NCBI GenBank assembly: GCA_003427395.1
Contig: BFEA01000305.1
Coordinates: 687,269-721,422, forward strand
Direction of reading: 5' to 3'
From: Chara braunii
Lineage: Eukaryota > Streptophyta > Charophyceae > Charales > Characeae
DNA: 34,154 nt
Position 1 is the first letter of the stretch. Each line of letters begins with the position of its first letter. Shown piece by piece: positions 20,740 to 30,115 of this stretch. Position numbers and translations under genes: made by a program. The notes below the pieces were generated by a model, which did no database searches, was not told where the DNA came from, and saw only the letters and a program-made list of their open reading frames with translations.

Positions 20740-23645
20740 TATGGAGGATGTGAAGTGGATCAAACGATTGTTCTCCGATCCGCTAGTACTTGAGAGAAGA
20801 CGAGTGTTCTGCGAGCCCTTACAGATCTACGCCTTCCAAGTTTTCTCTTTCCTCGATCTTACGGATCTTTCATTTTCTCCCGACGTTGGTATTTTTTGTG
20901 GACTCTGGTTATGCCTCGGGGGGCGATGGAGACAACCATGATGATATTTTTTCTGGGCGTGAAGGTCAAGAAATTTACACAGCATTCGGAAGCAAGACCG
21001 AGTACATTCTCAACAAGAGGAACAAGAATGAACGTGATCGCAACAAAAAGGTACGTGCATTTATTACTGTCACAGCTACCTATCCGGCTCTCCGTGGTGG
21101 CTACTGCATGAGAAGATGTGTGGATACGATTCCTTTATCAGGAGGTGCTTGATGTAAGAAGTTAGTTCTGGGCTATGAAACAACCTTAACAAATGAAGTT
21201 TTTAATATAGGAGGTGATAAATATGTCGACCTACAACGCCGACAGTACGCTGCCGACATTGCGTCTCGTTTTCGCCTCTCGATTTGTCTGCTCGACTGCA
21301 TGGGGCTGCCTATATGAATTGTGCAAGGGGTGAGTCGCTAGGGTGTGTGTCGCAGTTCCTAACGATGTACATGGTTACGTACATGACGATTATAGTATTC
21401 CATGCCCATCTGTGAGATACATGGTTGTGTACACGTGGATGAAAACCTACTTCAGCATGAACACGGAGTCCATGCGAAACACCAACAAGTTTCATCTCAC
21501 CGATTGTCTGACAAAAACGAGAGTTTACAAATTTTTCAAGGCTCATTTTCGCCCCCTGCCACCTTGTGATGTGGTCCCTTCAATTTCATTCTTTACAAGC
21601 GTGTGGAGGGAGCGTTGCTCTAAGGTTTGCATCCCGACTAAGAAAAGATTCTTCATTTGCGCCCAATTTGCGCAATTAAAGCTACCATGTGGGAAAGCTA
21701 CTTCGCCCATCCAGAAAGGTATGCAACGAGCCGTGCACACTGCCATTGTCTTCCTCTGCCCTGCTTTGGCTTCCTTTTTTTTAATTGCCACGTTTACCAT
21801 TAGTATCCGTCGTTGTGACATCTTTGTCTTTCTTGTTGTTGACGGAGAGAAATTTTAAAGAATGTTGGACTACGATCTTGAAACACAGAAGATGGAGAAA
21901 AAAAAAACGATGGATCGTCGTGAGAAAACCAAGTCGTCACCAGATAAGTATGTGGCTATTATTGTTGACGGGATGGATTAAAGCAAGACCAATCTTCCTC
22001 GTTTTCGGCGTGTCCCTAAAGATTCGAGGCTTCGGGATTGAAGGTACATGTCGTGGGTGCAAAGGTTAAAGGACATCCGTCGAGAGCGTATGCAATGATG
22101 ATGTTTGGCAACTTCGGTCCCCGTGAACTCCATGCTTACCACGCTTCATAGAGTTATTTCCAATATGCCTAAACCTTTGCCGAAGGTGTTGTTTCAAACT
22201 GTTGACAACACATAAAAAAAGAAAGAAAACAAGTACGTCTTGGCCTACCTGGTGTACTTGGTTCACATAAAGGTTTTCGAGAAAAACAAGTTCAACTTCC
22301 TATTGGTGGGTCACCCATGTGAGAATATCGATAAGATGTTCAACTGCTTTTCCAGAGACCTTGCGTATAGGGATGCTCATAACCTGCCTGCACTGGAAAC
22401 GATCAGAAAGTCGTACACGAAATATGCGAGTGTTCATGTTGAGCGGGTGCTTGAAGTTTACGACTGAAAGATTTATGTGAAAGATCACTTGACACCCCTT
22501 CATGATATCAGTTTCAACCAATATTTTTATATCAAGAGAAATGTTATTGGAAGTGTTATCGTTTGGAGTAGGCAGTTTTGTACATTGTCATGACACCCGC
22601 AAGATGACAACGACTTGGATATTTTCAAAGCATTTCCGAACGAAAGTATACATGCGGCTCCACGTCATGTTCTGCGAAGCATGGATGAGAGGATCAAAAC
22701 CTTCGAGGAGAAAATAAGTATCGATAAGACGTTATCATTATCAGGATTACGTTAAAATATGAAAGAAATTTTCAAATATATCGTTGGTGAGTCTATTGCA
22801 TGGTGACAACATTTTTCCACTGAACAAGAGAATATAGACTTCAAAACAACTTGATTGCACCATCAATTTGTTTGGCCACGTGACGACTTCTTCGCTTCTA
22901 ACATCCCCGACAAGCCAACCGACAGACTTGCAAAGGCTGAGATGGTACGTGGAGATATAAATCCTTATGAAAGGTCATTGTATGTTGGATATAGAAAGGC
23001 GTCTAGAGTTCATATGCATAGAGGAGGCTTCGAGGACCTGAAGGAGGGTGCATTTGTGACCGTAAGGGCAAGAAGAGACCACGAGGAGCATGACCTAATT
23101 TCATAGTGAATGTAAAGTGAGTCTTAGAGGATAAGAAGTTTATATAGCACTTATATGCAGAAAAAAACTAGTACACTAGGCACAAAGTGTTATTGTTTTG
23201 TGAACAAACAATGGTTATTTGATAAGGTTTTTAATGATTTCATAGCTAAATCATTTTTACGTTTTGTGCATGAAGTTTCTTTGAAAACTTTGTTATTTCT
23301 ATTTTGGGTCTCTAGGGAATTTTTACCATATTTCAAAAATTAGCAAAGCAAATAAATACACTTCAAAGTGACTTTGTGTACCATTATGCTTATATATTTT
23401 CCATTTAACTATACGGATTTACGAGGACGTGTGACAGGCAAACCGATAGAACAGACTTCTGCATGAGACTGTGAAGTTTTGTGCTATAACTTTTGCTTGG
23501 AAGCAAACCGAGGATTCTATACAAATACTTTAGACACGATAACAAAGGTCTTGGAGAAGATGGAGACTACTGGCTGCGTAGGTGCGGTTAATGGAGATGA
23601 TGATGAGGACGAAAATGTATTTCTTCTCTCACTTAGGATTTCATA
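20740..23645 (+). pseudogene. DUF7869-family protein, degenerate
   Basis: Family-like blocks follow in order across changing frames. YQEVLDVRS then a stop then FWAM (about 21136). YTWMKTYFSMNTESM (about 21430). NKFHLTDCLTKTRVYKFF (about 21484). VWRERCSKVCIPTKKRFFIC (about 21600). SSPDKYVAIIVDGMD (about 21935), then a stop, then SKTNLPRFRRVPK. NKYVLAYLVYLV (about 22228). FNFLLVGH then NIDKMFNCFSRDL (about 22290-22362), matching the family's FLxVGHTHxxIDxxFS signature with THE changed to PCE. YVGYRKA and DLKEGAFVTVRA (about 22980-23070). In known members these precede and form the DUF7869 domain, whose biochemical role is not established. Multi-copy distribution in other genomes suggests a mobile-element link (inference). 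Stops after VDNT and after GMD, plus several frameshifts, show that it cannot be translated intact. AAG|GTACGTG at about 21049 looks like a splice donor but has no clear partner. Confidence 0.7.
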
Positions 23646-24124
23646 AAAGTAGATTGTAATGTTACTAGTTATTATAACATTCCCCTGTTCGTTGAACCTC
23701 CCCCGTCCGCCGCTCCTCCAATTTCGCCATTGTTCCCCTGTCTGGTGCGCCTCCCGACTCCGTCGCTCCTCTTGATTCCACCTTTCCTCCCCCGTCCGCC
23801 GCTCCTACCGACTCCGTCGCTCCTCCCCCATCTGTTGCTCCTCCCCTTCTGTTGCTCCTGCCCCATCCACCGCTCCTCCCCCCTTTGGCGCTCCCCTCAG
23901 TCGGTCCTCCCCTTCCCTCCGCCCTCATCCTTGACTTATGGATTTGATGGGGCATTCCCACCCAGGTGGCTCCGGGACTCAATTTTGAAATTCAATCGAT
24001 TACGAATCATGTCCCGGAGCCACCTGGGCAGGACTATCTCGTCAATCAACCAAGTTGGCGATCAATCCACAGAAAAGATGCGAGAGGGCAGTGGCGAAGG
24101 CGGGAGGAGCGGTGAAGAGGGAAG

Positions 24125-24137
24125 ATTGATTGATTGC

Positions 24138-24188
<51 letters not shown>

Positions 24189-24240
24189 GTTGGCTGATTG
24201 ACTGATTGACTGATTGACTGATTGATTGATTGATGATTGA
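24125..24240. repeat. (TTGA)n microsatellite
   Basis: Tandem ttga/ctga units between palindrome units P5 and P6. Confidence 0.95.
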
Positions 24241-24314
24241 TTCGCTCCTCTTCCCTTTGGCGCTCCCCCACTCTAGTCCCCACCCTCTCCCTGTCGTCAT
24301 TCTTGGTTGATGGG

Positions 24315-24420
24315 GATAGTCCCCCCTAGCTGACTCCGGGACACGATTCCGAAATTCAATCGATTATGTAATCGATTGAATTTTGGAATCGTGTCCCGGA
24401 TCCACTTGGGTGGGACTATC
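24315..24420. repeat. palindrome unit P6, best preserved
   Basis: The centre cgattatgtaatcg is at 24361-24374. Arms extend through gattccgaaattcaat / attgaattttggaatc to ccgggacac / gtgtcccgg, about 30 bp each with few mismatches. Confidence 0.9.
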
Positions 24421-24479
24421 TCGTCCATCAACCAAGTTGGCGATCAATTTTGGAATCATGTCCCCAAGTCGATGAAGTA

Positions 24480-25560
24480 GGAATCGAGTCCATGCACTCG
24501 AACGGTCTCCGATAAGGATGCAGCAAGGAGACTCGGTAAACATCATGTATGCGAGTTTGTCGAAGGTAATCAAGTAGCTTCACACAGAAGGTGGCCGAAC
24601 TAGCGGCAGTATGAGAACCGATAGTCTGAAGGATGTGGCGTGGACTGAAGAAGCGACGCATGAATTTACGAAGCGTATATCCTCGTCGAGTTGCAAGTGG
24701 CATGCATCGACGAGCACATCGGCACTGACTTTAAATGAATGATTCATTAGTGATTGATTCGCTCGTCCGACCATGCGAGTCGGGGAGTCGGTCAGACTCT
24801 CATGTGTGCATATCATAATCACTGTCATGTGGGCGATCCAGTCGTCAAGCGGAGGACAACCAGTGTTTGGGCGCAACCACGACAGTTGTAGAAAATTCAC
24901 GGGTATGTGAGGATGGTAGTCGAGGACGCAATAGAATAGCGACATCCCCTTGGTTGGCAAAACGACATAGTTTACACAATCTCCGTGTGGCCTAAGTGTA
25001 AGTCTCACTGGTGGTCATCCCTAATAAATGTTCGGAGGATATTACCGAGAGTCTTATTGGTGACCGCAGTCTGACCATTCGTCTGAGGGTGGTAACGCAA
25101 TGAGAAGCGGAGTTGGGGTCCGTACACCCCCAGAATGTGATGGTAAAATGCGGGTCATGGTCGAAGATGATGCTCTGAGGTAAGTCGTGATCTCTCACGA
25201 CTCGGTCGAAAACGATGTCGGCCACCTCACAAGCGCTAATACAATAGCGGCATGGGACAAAATATGCACGCTTCGTGAAGTGATCGATGATGACCACAAT
25301 AGCATCATGACCTCACTCAGTGAGTGGGCGAAGGGGACTAACAGAATTTATCGAGATGCACTGCCAATGACCCGCAGGTATGGGTAGGGGTTGAAGTAAC
25401 CTATACGAAAGGTGGTTCGCACTGTTCACCTCCTGGCAGGTAGGGTACTCATGGATAGGTTCTTACGAAGTCCTTGGAGTTCGGCCAGACGTATAGGCGG
25501 CAAACACGAGTCAACGTCTTGTGGAAGCCCATCTGACAGGCAGTTGTCTGGTCATGGAAC
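24480..25560 (-). pseudogene. Ty3/gypsy integrase, decayed
   Basis: The H2C2-like zinc-binding region shows ACQMGFHKTLTRVCRLYVWP near 25530-25470. The expected GHxG histidine context and the later CxxC are lost after a stop. The core opens VIIDHFTKRAYFVPC (25297 on) and continues DHDLPQSIIFDHDPHFTITF, holding two catalytic Asp positions. After a frame change comes YHPQTNGQTAVTNKTL, where the family's QTE catalytic Glu is Ala. Then come GMSLFYCVLDYHPHIPVNF (about 24945) and, in another frame, RKFMRRFFSPRHILQT and YRVSLLHPYRRP (about 24680-24500), the GPY/F-type C-terminus. At least three frame changes and several stops make it non-functional. Intact, it would insert the element cDNA into chromosomes. 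Confidence 0.8.
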
Positions 25561-25769
25561 TCCGCTACAGCCTGGACACGGAGTTGTCCAGTGGAGGGAA
25601 CACAGATATGTGGTTATAGTTAACAAGATCTATCATATCAGTACACGAGATCATTCTCACCAAGGGAGTATGAAGGAACGATCTTGCCACTCTGGAATGT
25701 CGCTTGGATAACGCAATAATCCGGACAGTGGTGGTACTCAGTGCGGTACGCATCGATCACCGACTGATT

Positions 25770-26075
25770 AACTGTGGGGATCGAGATGGCATCAAGGTGA
25801 ATGGATTTCTGCTTAAGGTATCGGCAACGCAATTCATTGCACCCTTGATAGACTGAGTGGTGAAATTAAACTCGGATAAATCAGGTCACCAGCGTGCTTG
25901 TCGGGGGAAAAGTTTGGGCTTCGCGAGGAAAACCTCCATGACTGAGTCGTAAGCCTCGTGCAGATAATGACCCCAGTACCGGATAGCATAAACTACTGCG
26001 AGAACCTCACGTTCATCGATAGTGTAGTTTATATCGGCATGCAGTAGCTGACAGGAGAAGAGCCATATCATTCAT
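25770..26075 (-). pseudogene. Ty3/gypsy RNase H, decayed
   Basis: Minus-strand HADINYTIDEREVLAVVYAI followed by RYWGHYLHE (about 26045-25960) matches the RNase H segment in which the DEREVLAVV Glu is catalytic. QARW, a stop, PDLSEFNFTTQSIKGAMNCV and ADTLSRNP (about 25900-25800) is the usual end of the domain. The first catalytic Asp region upstream is not recognisable and a TGA interrupts the end. Its role would be removal of the RNA template during reverse transcription. Confidence 0.8.
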
Positions 26076-26368
26076 CGAGTAAAGGTGACGTCCTTCTGAC
26101 GTATGAAGTGAGCAAAATAGTGAGGAGAAGTGAAGGCGATGTCTGGGTGGGACCAAGAGGGGCGAGGATCCTAGGGAGGGAGGTTGAAAAGGGTGTTGTC
26201 CGTGGTGCAAATGAGTGAGACACGATATGTTTGACCACACTTCGTTTTGAGAAAGAGTGTCTTGGTCGCCCATGCGGTCCTAGTGCCACAAAACTTCAAG
26301 TTGCAAGACTAGGAAGTGCCAACACATCGAAGTATGCAGAGGAGTAGTAGTGTCGAGACGCCTGCGTA

Positions 26369-26629
26369 CTATCCACCAGCTGTAGGGTAAGGGAAGTGAA
26401 GATTAGGAACCGTATGATCAAAGAAGTGTTGCGTCTTATTATCTCCAAGAGTGACGGAGATAGGAGAGAAAGACTCAAAGGTAGTTAGACGAGCTTCATC
26501 AACCACGCAAGGGTGAACAAAATCCCCCACGGTACACCCTAATAGATATATCAGTGCAGATATGAATAATGAAAAGGGTGCGATGAAGGTCAAAGAGCAG
26601 AGTGAGAAGACGATGCAGAACGTGTACAT
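26369..26629 (-). pseudogene. retropepsin-like fragment
   Basis: SALIYLLGCTVGDFVHPCVV (about 26560-26500) resembles the LIDSGAT-x-NFI-x-x-x-V active-site region of retrotransposon proteases, with the catalytic Asp apparently lost (Tyr in its place). VDEARLTTFESFSPISVTLG and FFDHTVPNLHF follow, as expected for the strands after the active site. The call rests on pattern and on position between gag-like and RNase H sequence. Confidence 0.5.
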
Positions 26630-27590
26630 GTCTTGTGAGTCGCTCCTAACGATCCTGAAGAATGCTCAAATCCAGGAAAGATGACACGACGCCATCGCAA
26701 GTTGTTAGTTGAGTGCTACAGATAGTTGTGCGAATGGCGCGACACGTAGGAATTCTCGGAGGAGAAGGACTAAATGCGGTGGTCTGTTGTGGGGCTGACG
26801 GTACGTCGATAGACGGCGGGGCCAGAGGAAACTGTATCTGTCGTGTCCTGAGGATCCTCTGGTGTGGTAGCCAAAAGGGAAAACCGCGACTCGATGGTTG
26901 GGAAGTCGGTTGCGTGCGGGGCCTCAACGGTACTTGCACCGTGACTAGCTGGGTGGGACTGACTGGACGGGGTTGGGGGGGGATTGAGATCAGCGCTGAC
27001 GAGAAACGTCAACATAGTGCCAATCGAGGGCAGCATGGTATAGACACCGTGAGGAGGTGTGTATATCCTGAAGGCACCGAAGGCAACCGCGATGGGCCTC
27101 GTGAGCGGTGTGCTCCTCAGGGGATAGGGCTCCGCGAGGAGCCACGAGGAGGGAGGAAACCCTATGGGAGGTCTACCTTAGGAACAACGAACGTGCATGC
27201 GTCTGCCTGTGCAAGCTGACTGCGAGCACGACCCATGGCGGGCATCACCATCTGCAAGCGGTCGGCTATCGGGATAATGTCGTTATTCAAGTAGTATTGG
27301 ATGACATCCCAAAGCTCGAGGTCCTTGGAGGCGTCCCCAAGTGTAGGGTCAAACTCGGTCGGGGCGTCGCCGTCGTACTCGAGCGCATTGTAGCGCCGAG
27401 AGAAAAGAACTCTGGTCTGAGCGGGGTGGCGGAAACGACCAGTAAAAGAGGAGCGACCTCGGGTGGTACCACGAGACTGTGGGGTAGCAGCTGATCGCAA
27501 AGAGGATGGGGCAACGGAGAAACAACTTCACATCTTGTAGTACTGATGCGCATCCTCATATAGTTGCTCAGCAAAAGAGCATGACCGCCT

Positions 27591-27893
27591 CTATAACTCC
27601 AAATGGTAGTCAGTTGGAAGACTGACAAGGAACTTGTCGGTGAGGGTGACCTCCGGTAGGAACATTTTATCACAAACAAGGCGGGCGTCTTGAAACAACC
27701 GGATATGACGCTCGAGGTCGGACGGTATAGAGGATCCGGACCATTGGGTCTTAGGGAGGCGGTCTAAGGCGTCAGTGGCGTCGTGACGAGCATTAAAGCA
27801 GTCCTGAAGGAAGACTGCAAAGTCTGCAAGACTGGGTACATCACCCACGCGAAGGCGCTCGGTATAATGGTCGTCCCACGCAGTGGAAGGGCC
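27591..27893 (-). pseudogene. gag-like fragment, 5'-truncated
   Basis: The frame is open from about 27893 (STAWDDHYTERLRVGDVPSL) to the stop at 27591, about 100 residues. It includes DFAVFLQDCFNARHDATDAL and TLTDKFLVSLPTDYHLEL, the latter like the end of a Ty3/gypsy gag domain (Phe-x-x-x-Leu-Pro-x-x-Tyr). No ATG opens it; upstream it is cut by A/T-rich DNA. A second frame at 27500-27162 (RYNALEYDGDAPTEFDPTLG) may be the continuation after a frameshift. No CCHC knuckle was found. Confidence 0.6.
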
Positions 27894-27894
27894 A

Positions 27895-28064
27895 ACAAAA
27901 AAATTTTTTTTATATATTTTTATTTTTAATTATAAAAATTTAATTTTTGATATGTATCTATTGCTTTTGCTGGACACAACTAATTGGCATATACTAACAA
28001 GTCCCTACACACTCCCAACAAGTCCCAACACACTCCCAAGTTCTCAATTCCCAACACAATCCTA
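27895..28064. other. AT-rich junction and short direct repeat
   Basis: 27895-27960 is almost all A and T and starts sharply at the gag fragment. 27988-28035 has acaagtccc(t/a)acacactccca twice. Confidence 0.6.
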
Positions 28065-28262
28065 ATAAGTATGTGGTATTGTGTACTTTAAATTCACATG
28101 ACCATGAAAGGTGCACTTGTGTAGGAAAAATATATATTTCGTTGAAGGAACGATGCTGAAAAGGTACGTGGTACTTTCGTCTAAAAAAATTATAATTTTC
28201 CTCGAAGTACTACGTACCTTTTAACATCAAAGTACACAACTACTTGTCTTTAACAAATGTAT
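28065..28262. mobile_element. inverted-repeat (MITE-like) element
   Basis: aaaaggtacgtggtactttcg (28156 on) pairs with cgaagtactacgtacctttt (28204 on), around an A/T loop. Outward, tgtggtattgtgtacttt (about 28071) pairs with aaagtacacaactac (about 28230). A third copy of ggtacgtggtactta follows at about 28352, outside the element. Confidence 0.6.
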
Positions 28263-28276
28263 GGTGTATTCTTGCT

Positions 28277-28338
28277 AAAAAAAAGAGAGAGAGAGAGAGA
28301 GAGCGAGAAAAAGAGAGAGAGAAAGAGAGAGAGAAAGG
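28277..28338. repeat. (GA)n microsatellite, imperfect
   Basis: GA units with cga and aaa interruptions. Confidence 0.9.
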
Positions 28339-28435
28339 ACAAAAAAAAAATGGTACGTGGTACTTAGTGGCGCAACGATATGTTTCTTCAAAAATATGTA
28401 TGTACCTTGTCTATACTCATAATGAAATATATTGT

Positions 28436-28781
28436 CTGTGTAGCACACCGAACATGTTCGGAGCTTTTTTGAACGTCCGAACATGTTAGGGTGTTCGGCC
28501 GAATAGCACCCGAACATGTTCGGCAGAATATATTAAAAAAAAAAAAAAAAAAACTTTTTGGTTTTTTATTTTTAACTCGAGTTTGGTTACGAATTTGAGC
28601 ATACCTCCAAGGCAAAATTTATTTGTATTATTATTTTACATAATATTTTTTTTTCAGATTTTTTCGAGATTTAAAAAATATATATATTTTTATGTTCGCG
28701 TTCGGAGAGTTTCAACGCTCGTTCGCGTTCGGTCCCGAACGTTCGGGTCCGGTCACCGAACCCGAACACGATGCTATACAG
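28436..28781. mobile_element. short TIR element with CCGAAC-GTTCGG palindromes
   Basis: The terminal 10-mers CTGTGTAGCA (28436) and TGCTATACAG (ending 28781) are inverted repeats with one mismatch. Flanks atattgt and atatttgt could be a diverged 7-8 bp target duplication. Inside are perfect 14-bp palindromes CCGAACATGTTCGG at 28448-28461 and 28510-28523, a degraded one between them, and CCCGAACGTTCGGG at 28734-28747. Both ends therefore carry GTTCGG repeats, as subterminal motifs of transposase-bound elements often do (inference). There is no ORF of note; A/T-rich filler lies between. Confidence 0.6.
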
Positions 28782-29085
28782 ATATTTGTAATAGTGTGTT
28801 TGAGTCATAATGGGCGGTGAAGGTTGGTTGCATAGGAAGGATTTTTATTGCATTTGCACCATGTGGACGCCCCCCCTTCCCTCCCCTCCCCTCCCCCCTC
28901 CCAACCATGACTACCGCTGAGTGTCTTTCTGCCGCAACGAAAAAGAAAGGGGGGAGATGCTTTGCTGAAGCGTCACTCTATGCAACAATTGACATTTTTC
29001 TTCGCCGATGCAAATGATTTTGGCGTTGCAGCGACCGACCTCCAATGAGTACCTTAACCTCTGAGTAGGCAATTCAAAGGGGGGT
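28782..29085. other. no feature recognised
   Basis: A short spacer with a C-rich run (about 28869-28900). I see no motif. Confidence 0.3.
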
Positions 29086-30115
29086 GTGGAGTTAAATGGT
29101 CGTTGAAAGTCGTTTAATTCCTCAGGCCCCCGTTAAATAAAAGACAAGGGTCCTCCCGCCGTTTTTTTTTTCAACGGATAAGGTCCTCCAGACCTTGGTT
29201 CCGTTGCTCGGTACCTCCGTGCAATAAAAATAAAGATGGAACATCTCAACTTCAACTTGTGCAACCCCCCTCCCCCCCCCCCACCAAATACTCTCCCCCA
29301 GACCCCACTGCCTCTGATTGTGTGTGCGTGTGTCTGCGTGTGTATTTGTTTGTGTGTGAGGGTCTATGTGTGTGTGTGTGTGTGTGTGTGCGTTTATGTT
29401 TTTTTTTTTTAAAAGATACATATGAAGTTAACAAAAACAGTAAAACAATGGGTTTGTAGATCAACAAAAAATCAACAATTTTTTTTGTTTTGTCTTTTTG
29501 CTTTTTTTTTGCCCACAAAAACAATCTATATGAAAAATAGGAAAACCCACTCATTTCATTTTTCTCTTTGTTTTGTTTTTTTTTATATATGTTTTTTGCT
29601 AGTCTACCAGAGTGGTTGGGGACCACTTGGCCGACCGGGCAATTTGGTAAAAAATTTTGATATGACCCGGAGGCAAATTTTGTTTAGTTGATTTTTCTGT
29701 ATCACATAGTATTTTTTTCGGGTTTTTGTTTCGGGTGTTTTTTTTTGCTGGGAACTTCCTTAGTCCTTGCACGGCCAGGCTGCCCGGGAAAACAAGGTGA
29801 CCCGGGCGGCCCGACCGGAAGCCTATTTTTTTTAGTTTTTTTTTTAATATAATGAAACTTCAAAAATAAAATAAATGCAGTTCATCCTTCTCCATTGTGA
29901 GAAATATACTTATTAATTTATTAATATAATTATGTTAAGAAAATAAACATGTTCATACCCATACGAAAAACAACGTTTGTGTTTGTAATGATCTTATCGA
30001 TTTAAGATATTTTTATGTCCGTAGTGTTTCACCACATGTGCTCCTAGCGCCCTGTGCTAAGTATGTGTGAGTGTTTGTAGTAAACTGTGAACAATAGAAC
30101 CCCTGTTGGATTCAA
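29086..30115. mobile_element. repeat element B (relative of 18773-19845, core inverted)
   Basis: It begins gtggagttaaatggtcgttg, parallel to element A, followed by acaagggtcctccc (A: acaggggtccccc) and a TG run at 29320-29392. Its core (29605-29830) contains ttagtccttgcac and gggcggcccgacc, the reverse complement of element A's gtgcaaggacta and gtcgggccgccc. The right end is uncertain; cccctgttggattcaaac near 30105 resembles A's ccctcgttgaatcaa. Confidence 0.5.
29320..29392. repeat. (TG)n microsatellite
   Basis: TG runs with short interruptions inside element B. Confidence 0.9.

Larger units (their letters stand above)
23670..24470. mobile_element. second composite foldback element
   Basis: It starts with CCTCCCCCGTCCGCCGCTCC repeats (about 23695-23885). 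It then has the shared arm ctttggcgctcccctcagtc, palindrome unit P5 (about 23945-24060), a TTGA run (about 24125-24240), the arm again, and unit P6 (about 24310-24447). The motifs and their order match 15940-17760, but the outer CTCCTCC arm appears on one side only. At 24448-24470 a partial arm (attttggaatcatgtcccc) abuts retrotransposon coding sequence. Confidence 0.7.
24470..27895 (-). mobile_element. Ty3/gypsy LTR-retrotransposon remnant
   Basis: In minus-strand order: gag-like (27893-27591), protease-like (about 26560-26440), RNase H (about 26075-25770), integrase zinc region (about 25560-25430), integrase core (25297-25000) and integrase C-terminus (about 24960-24490). RNase H before integrase and the GPY/F-like C-terminus indicate the Ty3/gypsy order. 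The reverse transcriptase is not recognisable: only about 0.4 kb separates the protease-like and RNase H parts. The gag side ends abruptly at AT-rich DNA near 27895, and the 3' side ends at the foldback element. No LTRs, primer-binding site or polypurine tract were identified. Confidence 0.8.

Noticed and set aside
21049-21075. Tiny intron (AAG|GTACGTG ... CACAG|CT) in the DUF7869-type remnant
   Set aside because: Under 30 bp, too short for a spliceosomal intron. More likely chance in a degenerate gene.
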